From assembly GCF_016307205.1 (NCBI RefSeq), contig NZ_JAEIJD010000009.1:1-64000 (forward strand): a stretch of 64,000 nt of DNA. The letters run 5' to 3'. Numbering within the stretch: position 1 is the stretch's first letter; every line of letters begins with the position of its first letter. The stretch comes from Pontibaca salina (GTDB lineage: Bacteria > Pseudomonadota > Alphaproteobacteria > Rhodobacterales > Rhodobacteraceae). The notes beneath the pieces are model-generated. The model saw only the letters and a list, made by a program, of their open reading frames with translations, searched no databases and was not told the DNA's origin. Position numbers and translations under genes: made by a program. This document shows, in pieces, positions 57,938 through 64,000 of this stretch.

Positions 57938-58672
57938 TCATACCCGCTCAACGCGGTTTTTCTCAGCAGCGAAGACACTGAGCCCGAGCCATTGCTGCAT
58001 TGTTTTCGCCAATTGGCGCGAGCCGTCAAAATTAATCCGGTCACACGCCTTTTCTACCGTATCAAGCCCCATCCAGATCGCCGTCATCGTCCGGAGGTCC
58101 GTCGTGACGTAAAGGTCTATGTCAAAGCCAGGATCTGTCGCGCAAAGGTCTATGCTGCCTTTGGGTTCGACGACGAGCCAGAAATTGCGGCGTGTGGACG
58201 GCAATTCGGGATAGCAAAACCTAACAACCACGCGCCGTTCCGGCAGCGGTGTCGGGTCGAGATTGCGGCGCATGTCCCACATCAGCAGCGAGGCATCGAG
58301 GTTGCGCAGCGACAGGTTCGATTCGACCCATCTCTGGCCCCATACGCCTAGCGCCTTGACCACAGGGAGAAGATCTTCACCGGCGGGGGTGAGGTGGTAT
58401 TCGCTGATGCCGGCATCGCCAGCGACGGGGACGCGGACCACGATTCCGGCAGCTTCCAGTTCCTTCAAGCGCTGGGATAGCAACGTCGGCGACATTCTCG
58501 GCACGCCACGCTTGAGGTCGTTGAACCTTGTGGACCCAGCCACGAGCTCGCGCACGAGCACCATTGTCCACCGCTTGCACAGCACTTCCGAGGCCATCGC
58601 CACGGGACAAAATTGGTAATAGCTGCCTTGTGACATCATATGCACTTTTGAAGCCATGCCGTCAGTTGGCAT
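57938..58672 (-). CDS. HxlR-family transcriptional regulator with C-terminal ligand domain
   Basis: A 244-residue regulator with an N-terminal HxlR winged helix: CPVAMASEVLCKRWTMVLVRELVAGSTRFNDLKRGVPRMSPTLLSQRLKELEAAGIV-type sequence at about residues 22-78, ending in the wing SEYHLTPAGEDLLPV. Residues 130-235 form an additional domain resembling an SCP2-like lipid/ligand pocket. It is divergent from the FAD oxidase-nitrilase-cupin genes and is their likely regulator. Starts at 58672, 58657 or 58636-58639 are all possible; a 17-bp palindrome overlaps the first two. Confidence 0.86.
   Translation of the reverse strand: MPTDGMASKVHMMSQGSYYQFCPVAMASEVLCKRWTMVLVRELVAGSTRFNDLKRGVPRMSPTLLSQRLKELEAAGIVVRVPVAGDAGISEYHLTPAGEDLLPVVKALGVWGQRWVESNLSLRNLDASLLMWDMRRNLDPTPLPERRVVVRFCYPELPSTRRNFWLVVEPKGSIDLCATDPGFDIDLYVTTDLRTMTAIWMGLDTVEKACDRINFDGSRQLAKTMQQWLGLSVFAAEKNRVERV
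58656..58672. promoter_or_regulatory. Candidate operator at the HxlR gene start
   Basis: ATGCC-GTCAGTT-GGCAT is an inverted repeat with 5-bp arms and a 7-bp centre that covers the first possible start codons of the HxlR gene. It lies in the divergent region before the FAD oxidase gene (58874). HxlR proteins bind such repeats as dimers; binding here is inferred. Confidence 0.35.
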
Positions 58673-58873
58673 GAAATCTTATAGCACAGATTTCAGTTGT
58701 CCGCAGCAATGGTCCGGAAGGCTGACAGGTTTGTGGTCCATTTTCTGCACTAGTCCGAATAGCGAGAAGCGCGCACCATGCTCCCGTCGAGTGGAACAGC
58801 TTGATGCCGCATCCGAACTCCAAATCCAGAAGTCCGAACGCGGTCACTTCTTTCATTTAGAGGAGATACGCAC

Positions 58874-60313
58874 ATGACTTATCCAATAACTGCCTTGAAT
58901 GGCGGCTCCGTAGCCGTATCCGACGAGGATATGGACGGGCTGCGGGGCGACACGCGTGGTGGGGTGTTGCTGCCCGATGACGCGGGCTACAAGGAAGCGG
59001 GCGCGATTTGGAACGGCATGATCAGCCGCCGCCCCGGTCTCGTCGTGCAGCCGCTGGGTGCCAGCGACATCAAAGCGGCGGTAGAGTTTGCCGCCCGTCA
59101 CAATCTGCTGATTTCGATGCGGGGAGGCGGCCACCAGATCGGCGGGCTCGCCGTGGCAGAAGGCGCTTTACTTGTCGACATGTCGCGAATGCGCCATGTC
59201 CATGTCGACCCAGAGGCTCGCACGGCCCGTGTCGGTGCTGGCTGCTTGCTGGGCGATGTCGACCGCGAATGCCAGCGCCACGGGCTGGCTTTTCCCACGG
59301 GCATCAACAGCACCACTGGCATCGCGGGGTTAACGCTCGGCGGCGGCTTTGGCTGGATCACGCGCAAATACGGCATGACCATCGATAACTTGCTCTCAGC
59401 CGAAATTGTCACTGCCGACGGTGCGATCCTGACAATCAGCCCCGACAGCCATCCCGACCTGTTCTGGGCCTGCAAAGGCGGCGGCGGAAACTTCGGGGTC
59501 ATCTCGTCGTTCGAGTTTCGCCTGCATCCGGTGGGGCCGGAGATCCTGTCCGGACTGCTCGTGCACCCGCTTGACGCCGCTCCCGAGTTGCTTCGGAAAT
59601 ATCGCGAGATCAGCAACAGCGCGCCGGATGAACTTACGGTCTGGACCGTGATGCGCAAGGCGCCGCCGCTGCCATTCATTCCCGAGGACTGGCATGGCCG
59701 CGAGGTGATGATCTTTGCCGTGTGCTATTGTGGCGATATGGCCGAGGGCGAGAAAGCCGTTGCCGACTTGCGTGCGCTGGGGCAGCCGCTTGCCGATGTG
59801 ATCGGTCCGCACCCCTATACGGGTTGGCAAATGGCGTTCGATCCACTGCTGACGCCGGGCATGCGAAATTACTGGAAGAGCCAAGATTTTCTCGACCTGA
59901 CGGAAGAGACGATCGGCCACCTTGTCGATGCGGCCCGCAACCTGCCAGACGACCAAACGGAAATCGTTTTGCCACATCTTGGCGGTGCGATGGCGCGGGT
60001 TGCCCCGGCAGCCACGGCCTTTCCGCAGCGGAAATCGCACTTTACGCTGAACCTCCACACACGGTGGGAAGATCCTGCAAAAGATGCGGCTTGTATTGCT
60101 TGGGCGCGTGCGCTGTCGGATCGGGTCGCGTCGCAATCGGCGGGCAGCGTTTACGTGAACTTCATGCCCGAAGACGACGCAGCGCGGATCGGCGGCGCTT
60201 ATGGCAACAACATGGATCGATTGCGACAGGTAAAGGCCCGATATGATCCGGGCAACCTGTTCCGCGTGAACCATAACATCAGCCCCGCAACCGCCGCTCG
60301 CGCGGCGGAATAG
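58874..60313 (+). CDS. FAD-linked oxidoreductase (PCMH/BBE type)
   Basis: A 479-residue flavoprotein of the berberine-bridge-enzyme superfamily: PCMH FAD-binding domain (about 50-225), substrate domain, and C-terminal BBE motif (YGNNMDRLRQVKARYDPGNLFRVNHN). The FAD-linking His is H87 in SMRGGGHQIGG. The second covalent Cys of bicovalent members is absent (TGINSTTGIAGLTLGGG instead of a CxxxG segment), so single linkage to His is expected. Relatives oxidise sugars, alkaloids or other alcohols/amines with O2; the substrate is unknown. AGAGGAGATACGC precedes the ATG. Confidence 0.9.
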   Translation: MTYPITALNGGSVAVSDEDMDGLRGDTRGGVLLPDDAGYKEAGAIWNGMISRRPGLVVQPLGASDIKAAVEFAARHNLLISMRGGGHQIGGLAVAEGALLVDMSRMRHVHVDPEARTARVGAGCLLGDVDRECQRHGLAFPTGINSTTGIAGLTLGGGFGWITRKYGMTIDNLLSAEIVTADGAILTISPDSHPDLFWACKGGGGNFGVISSFEFRLHPVGPEILSGLLVHPLDAAPELLRKYREISNSAPDELTVWTVMRKAPPLPFIPEDWHGREVMIFAVCYCGDMAEGEKAVADLRALGQPLADVIGPHPYTGWQMAFDPLLTPGMRNYWKSQDFLDLTEETIGHLVDAARNLPDDQTEIVLPHLGGAMARVAPAATAFPQRKSHFTLNLHTRWEDPAKDAACIAWARALSDRVASQSAGSVYVNFMPEDDAARIGGAYGNNMDRLRQVKARYDPGNLFRVNHNISPATAARAAE

Positions 60314-60406
60314 ATGCGGCCACTATCTTGATATCTATGACGCAACTGGGATCGGGGTGTCACCCTGAACGTGATGCACCCGAATCCGGCCTGAGGAGTG
60401 AAGAAC

Positions 60407-61342
60407 ATGCGTGTTTCCGTCATCCAGCAGCCCCCCGTCTATCTCGATCGCGAGAAATCCATCGCGAAGGCCTGCGATCTCATTGCGGCATCCTCCCGCG
60501 AGGGGGCTGAAATGGTCGTGTTTCCCGAGGCTTGGATACCGGGCTATCCCACTTTTGTCTGGCGTCTGGCCCCCGGCATCGGCATGGGCAAGACCGACGA
60601 GTTATACGCTTGTCTCCAGGATAATGCGGTCGACCTGAACCGGGATGGGTTGGCGGCGATCCGCGCTTGCGCACGCGAATTCGGAGCGGTCGTGGTCATT
60701 GGGTACCATGAATTGGATGGCGCAGGCAGCGGTAGCACGCTTTACAACAGCTGCGCGATCATCGACGCCGATGGAAGGCTGGCCAACAACCATCGAAAAT
60801 TAATGCCGACCAATCCCGAACGGATGATTTGGGGATTTGGCGATGGCTCGGGTCTGAATGTGGTCGAAACCGCGGTGGGGCGGGTCGGCGCACTGATCTG
60901 CTGGGAAAACTATATGCCGTTGGCGCGTTATGCGCTCTATGCCCAGAATATCGACATCTACGTTGCCCCGACCTGGGACAGCGGAGAAAGCTGGCTTGCA
61001 ACCATGCAGCACATCGCCCGCGAGGGCGGCTGCTGGGTCGTGGGGTGCGCGACGGCGCTGGAAGCCTCGGACATCCCCGCAGACGTGCCATATCGGGACG
61101 AGTTGTTTCCCGACGCGGCAGAGTGGATCAATTCTGGCGATGCGGTGGTCTACAAGCCATTTGGCGCTGCGCTGGCCGGCCCGATGCATCGCGAGAAAGG
61201 GCTGCTCATCGCCGATATCGAAGTGGCCGCTGCGCGGGCCTCGCGTCGCAAGTTTGATGTCAGCGGGCACTATGCCCGGCCCGATGTCTTTTCTCTCACC
61301 GTGGATCGGCACCCGCGACGCGCAGCGGAGTTTCTCTCGTGA
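60407..61342 (+). CDS. Nitrilase (carbon-nitrogen hydrolase)
   Basis: Hydrolyses a nitrile to carboxylic acid and ammonia, or forms an amide. The 311-residue product has the complete catalytic triad: E41 (VVFPEAWIPGYP), K131 (NNHRKLMPTNPER) and C165 (ALICWENYMPLARYA), and the Trp after the Cys and the extended C-terminus that mark true nitrilases of branch 1. GAGGAG lies 9 bp before the ATG at 60407; a GTG at 60398 is also in frame. It follows the FAD oxidase after 93 bp and precedes a cupin, suggesting one catabolic unit. Confidence 0.93.
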   Translation: MRVSVIQQPPVYLDREKSIAKACDLIAASSREGAEMVVFPEAWIPGYPTFVWRLAPGIGMGKTDELYACLQDNAVDLNRDGLAAIRACAREFGAVVVIGYHELDGAGSGSTLYNSCAIIDADGRLANNHRKLMPTNPERMIWGFGDGSGLNVVETAVGRVGALICWENYMPLARYALYAQNIDIYVAPTWDSGESWLATMQHIAREGGCWVVGCATALEASDIPADVPYRDELFPDAAEWINSGDAVVYKPFGAALAGPMHREKGLLIADIEVAAARASRRKFDVSGHYARPDVFSLTVDRHPRRAAEFLS

Positions 61343-61540
61343 CATTGCCCGGCCGATCAAACCGCAACCGCCTGAATGTCCGACCAAACGGGCAAGTCAC
61401 CCCGTTGAAGGAGTAGGCGGCGCCGAGGACTCCCGCCAAAAGGTTTTGCAACGGCTAACTTACGAGGGTCGGATAGCGCCTAAGACGAAACCGGATCGCG
61501 GCAATCGCTGTGATCAGCAACACAGGAGAGGTAACTTATC

Positions 61541-61906
61541 ATGACCAATGCAATAGAAATAAGACGCTTCGAACACCCTGACGACGTTCTCGACATGAAA
61601 GAAAACGGCGGAATAAATATCATCAGGATGCGCGGCGGGGCGACTGGCATGCACGCTATATTCGAGCCCGGCTGGACTTGGGAGAAGGACGAGAAGCCGC
61701 TGCTTGGTTCACCTGACTCGTGTCCGATGCACCACACCGGCTACTGCATTGCAGGTCGATTGGTGGTCCGCATGATTGACACCTTGGTGGAAACGTCGAT
61801 TGCGGCTGGCGACTTCTTTGAAATTCCCCCCGGCCATGATGCCTATGTCGAGGGCTCGGAGCGCGTCGAGCTTATCCTGTTCGAGGCACCTGCACACCAG
61901 CATTAG
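61541..61906 (+). CDS. Small cupin-domain protein
   Basis: A 121-residue single-domain cupin. Metal-ligand candidates lie in MHAIFEPGW, CPMHHTGYCIAGRL and PPGHDAYVEG, that is His at the first and second conserved motifs. It may be a dioxygenase, isomerase or binding protein; no enzyme family is specific. GGAGAGG precedes the ATG. The 198-bp gap to the nitrilase gene holds no gene, so co-transcription is likely but not shown. Confidence 0.82.
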   Translation: MTNAIEIRRFEHPDDVLDMKENGGINIIRMRGGATGMHAIFEPGWTWEKDEKPLLGSPDSCPMHHTGYCIAGRLVVRMIDTLVETSIAAGDFFEIPPGHDAYVEGSERVELILFEAPAHQH

Positions 61907-62053
61907 AGCAACCGTCTTGCTCACGCCGTCTTGGCTATCAATTTGCAGTCTTGCCTGATCAGGGGGTTGGTCGTTCGTAGCAGCGCGCGCCTGAAGGCGG
62001 ACGCTTCGTCTCTGGTGAAGGCGTCACGTCATACCGGATAGGATCTTCATAGA

Positions 62054-62071
62054 GGGTTGAATCCTCAACCC
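62054..62071. repeat. Short inverted repeat upstream of tRNA-Ser(GCU)
   Basis: GGGTTGA-ATCC-TCAACCC forms a compact 7-bp hairpin with a 4-nt loop, 148 bp after the cupin stop. It could end the cupin transcript, but there is no T-run. The rest of 61907-62187 shows no gene. Confidence 0.35.
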
Positions 62072-62187
62072 AGAAAACTGACCAGATCCGCAGTGTTTTG
62101 CGCCTGTTAATGGTCCCGGGGAGGTTTTTTCAGAAAAGCCCAGTTTAGTCTTGTAATCCCTGTGCTTGCTTGGCTATACGCGGCGGC

Positions 62188-62277
62188 GGAGACGTGGCCG
62201 AGTGGTCGAAGGCGCTCCCCTGCTAAGGGAGTAGGCTCGTGAGGGTCTCGTGGGTTCGAATCCCATCGTCTCCGCCA
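62188..62277 (+). tRNA. tRNA-Ser (anticodon GCU)
   Basis: A class II tRNA: acceptor GGAGACG/CGTCTCC, anticodon stem and loop CCCCT-GCT-AAGGG (anticodon GCT, reading AGC/AGU), a long variable arm, a T-arm GTGGG-TTCGAAT-CCCAT and encoded GCCA with the expected discriminator G. tRNA-Ser genes are common attachment sites for integrative elements; a shortened AlpA-like gene lies 55 bp downstream. Confidence 0.97.
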
Positions 62278-62331
62278 CAATTCATTGGCAAGCTACTGTT
62301 TTAGAACAGAAACCTAAAACCTTATCCCCCA

Positions 62332-62493
62332 TCATGATCCGGATCGTCTCGGAAGGCGCTGGAACATGCCCAGCTTGATCGGGTCACTGAAAGTGCCCAC
62401 GGCCATCATCGCGTAAATGGTGGTGCGCGACAGCCCGGTGATGTGCAGCACCGACGGCAGGCGCAGGATGGTTGTGGGATTTTGCTCTTTCAT
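62332..62493 (-). pseudogene. AlpA-like excisionase/regulator, shortened
   Basis: A 53-residue product with the AlpA/MerR-like helix-turn-helix motif found in prophage and island regulators: ILRLPSVLHITGLSRTTIYAMM ending in FSDPIKLG. Intact relatives are about 65-70 residues and continue with RSVGW and a C-terminal helix; here the frame diverges into GMFQRLPRRSGS and stops. It is therefore likely a truncated remnant, next to tRNA-Ser(GCU). TTAAGG precedes the ATG. No integrase is present in the window. Confidence 0.6.
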
Positions 62494-62501
62494 CCTTAAG
62501 C

Positions 62502-62804
62502 TCACCGGTTTGAGCGAGAGCAAAAGAGGGCGCGGAGGATTTCCTGGCCCAGGCCGAGGCTCATTGTCTGGTGCGGCTGAGCACTCCCGTCAAGATAGGC
62601 CCCTAAGGCTTTGCCGCGTAGCGCGCGAACAATCTCGTGGTGCATGATGCCATAGGTGCGGTCAGCAGCACGCGCAACTCGGCCTGCGCGCGGCCAACCT
62701 GGTTGCTCTTGCCAGTCTGTCAGGGATCGAAGACCCGCTTCACGCAGCCCCAGCGCGACCGCAACGCAGTGATGCGCAGGCCGGTGTAGTTGGTCGCGAG
62801 TCAT
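62502..62804 (-). CDS. Hypothetical protein of an integrative-element remnant
   Basis: A 100-residue frame ending 8 bp before the AlpA-like gene, on the same strand. It is rich in His and Arg at the N-terminus (RPAHHCVAVALGLREAG) and has no recognised domain. Just upstream another frame (ending in EARRFSQRYAK, stop overlapping this ATG as ATGA) suggests a two-gene or frameshifted remnant at about 62800-62930. I cannot say whether either is expressed. Confidence 0.35.
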   Translation of the reverse strand: MTRDQLHRPAHHCVAVALGLREAGLRSLTDWQEQPGWPRAGRVARAADRTYGIMHHEIVRALRGKALGAYLDGSAQPHQTMSLGLGQEILRALFCSRSNR

Positions 62805-63026
62805 TTCGCGTAGCGTTGGCTAAATCGGCGCGCTTCCTGACCCAACCTGTCGCGCAGCAATTCCGTAACGCCGCCTCGACAGGTTTATCATGCTCGGCTG
62901 ACGGAAAACTTGTCATCAAGATGTCATCGCTCTGAAGCAAAGCTGTGATCTTCGGCGGGGTATAACGCCCTCAGGCAATAATGCTTTCACATCTCGTTGA
63001 CGGGCCGCAGCCCGAAGGACACTTTG

Positions 63027-64000
63027 TTGAAAAATTCGCTTTTCCTCTCGGCAGCCATCGCTCTGGCCAGCACCGCCGCTTCGGCTCAAACTCTGCGCAT
63101 CCCCCATGAACTGGGCTATGGAGGCTCAGAATCGCTCGACCCGATTTCGCCCCAGCGTTTCTATGAAGCCATCCAGAACATGTATTCGCGCCTGGTCCGC
63201 CAGGGCGACGACGGTCGCCCCTCGCCGGATCTGGCGCTGAACTGGGAGACGACGCCGGACGCCAAGGAGTGGACATTCGCGCTCCGACCGGGCGTGACCT
63301 TCCACAATGGCAACACGTTCACCGCAGAAGACGTGGCTTTTTCGTTGATGCGCACCCAGTCAGAGACGATCCAAAGCCCCACCAAGGGGGTGATGGAAAT
63401 CATCGATCGCGTCGAAGTGGTGGATGACATGACGGTTAAGGTCGTGCTCAAACAGACGCATGCCGACTTCCCGCTTTTGGTGATGGACTACCGGATCAAG
63501 ATGCTCGACGCCGAAACCTGCGGCCACAACCTGGACGCGCTATGCGAAAGCGGCAACGGCACCGGCCCTTATAAAATGGTCGAATTGGACGCCCTGGGCA
63601 CCACCACGCTGGCCCGGTTTGACGACTATTACGGCGGCCTGCCTGGTGCCGAAAACCTGGAACTGATCGCTATCGCCGATCAGGATGCCCGTGTGGCCGC
63701 ACTGCAGGCCGGTCAGATCGACTTTATCTATGCGCTATCTGCCGAGCAGGTGCCGCTGTTCGCCAACAATCCAAACTTCACCGTTCAGACCGTGCCCACC
63801 GGCCGCTGGATCGGCATGATTATGAACACCACTGTTGCCCCCTTTGATGATGCGCGGGTCCGCAAGGCGATCCGGATGAGTGCCGACCGCGACGTATTGG
63901 GCAAACTGGTCTTTGGTGAGGACAACTATATCACCAACTGCGATCACCCGGTCTGGCCTGGCGACCAGTATCGCGCCGACATTGCCTGCGAGCGTGACAT
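63027..64000 (+). CDS. Peptide-type ABC transporter substrate-binding protein (partial, runs off the window)
   Basis: The first 324 residues of an SBP_bac_5 family binding protein. The start is a TTG at 63027, 7 bp behind AAGGA, giving a Sec signal peptide (hydrophobic SLFLSAAIALASTAASA, cleaved before QTLRIPHE). Family motifs: ALRPGVTFHNGNTFTAEDVAFS, GNGTGPYKMVE and PFDDARVRKAIRMSADRD. Unlike the binding protein at 2961 it uses a Sec signal. Permease and ATPase genes, if any, lie beyond 64000. The gene is open at the right edge. Confidence 0.9.
   Translation, partial: MKNSLFLSAAIALASTAASAQTLRIPHELGYGGSESLDPISPQRFYEAIQNMYSRLVRQGDDGRPSPDLALNWETTPDAKEWTFALRPGVTFHNGNTFTAEDVAFSLMRTQSETIQSPTKGVMEIIDRVEVVDDMTVKVVLKQTHADFPLLVMDYRIKMLDAETCGHNLDALCESGNGTGPYKMVELDALGTTTLARFDDYYGGLPGAENLELIAIADQDARVAALQAGQIDFIYALSAEQVPLFANNPNFTVQTVPTGRWIGMIMNTTVAPFDDARVRKAIRMSADRDVLGKLVFGEDNYITNCDHPVWPGDQYRADIACERD

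Noticed and set aside
62332-62493. Calling the AlpA-like frame an intact regulator
   Set aside because: The helix-turn-helix is clear, but the conserved C-terminal part is missing, and it sits against the tRNA end; truncated remnant is the safer reading.

Overview
The window reads as a chromosomal segment of an alphaproteobacterium of the Rhodobacteraceae (Roseobacter-like). The indicators are a complete Rhodobacter-type gene transfer agent (GTA) cluster, a sciP-ctrA cell-cycle pair, LpxI rather than LpxH in the lipid A cluster, a pyruvate dehydrogenase E1 beta subunit carrying its own lipoyl domain, and dense head-to-tail operons with ATGA/TGATG overlaps. This assignment is inferred from gene content and protein sequence read by eye; no database search was possible.

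Layout. 1-2.9 kb: the 3' end of an unidentified gene, a sparse stretch, tRNA-Ser(UGA), ssb, and divergent from it a lytic transglycosylase and a small exported protein. 2.9-6.5 kb (minus strand): an orphan Tat-exported peptide-binding protein, an AraC regulator and miaA. 6.6-18.5 kb (plus): the envelope cluster pyrH-frr-uppS-cdsA-dxr-rseP-bamA-skp-fabZ-lpxA-lpxI-lpxB, which joins isoprenoid/undecaprenyl, phospholipid, outer-membrane protein and lipid A synthesis. 18.5-25.2 kb: mnmA (minus, tail overlapping lpxB), then sciP, ctrA, ligA and recG. 25.3-26.5 kb: rpsF-rpsR-rplI (minus). 26.8-32.5 kb: fabD, fabG, acpP, a HisA-like protein, fabF and mltG. 32.5-47.9 kb: the GTA structural cluster followed by cysE. 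48-52.1 kb (minus): a DivIC/FtsB-like protein and pdhA-pdhB-pdhC. 52.3-57.4 kb: an AidB-like acyl-CoA dehydrogenase, a bacterioferritin-like protein, MscS, a DUF421 protein and an MFS transporter. 57.9-61.9 kb: an accessory catabolic-looking cassette (HxlR regulator, FAD oxidoreductase, nitrilase, cupin). 62.2-63 kb: tRNA-Ser(GCU) with remnants of an integrative element (a shortened AlpA-like gene). 63-64 kb: the start of another peptide-binding protein that runs off the window.

The most notable region is the GTA cluster. All expected head and tail genes from the small terminase to the ~1300-residue tip protein are present and open. Upstream lies a near-consensus promoter (TTGACA, 17 bp, TATAGG) whose transcript would meet a textbook intrinsic terminator after about 55 nt, before the first gene. 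A second terminator-shaped hairpin with a T-run sits just after the first gene's stop codon, inside the large-terminase frame. This arrangement suggests premature-termination control of GTA expression and is the main hypothesis I would test. ctrA, whose product is known to be needed for GTA production in Rhodobacter capsulatus, and a cysE gene directly downstream (a neighbour also reported for R. capsulatus) lie in the same window.

Other points worth attention: a HisA paralogue that has Gln where the catalytic Asp should be; a bacterioferritin with all ferroxidase ligands but Leu in place of the haem-binding Met52; an 18-bp perfect palindrome in front of pdhA; a 17-bp palindrome at the start of the HxlR gene next to the nitrilase cassette; and an unusual U at the discriminator position of tRNA-Ser(UGA).
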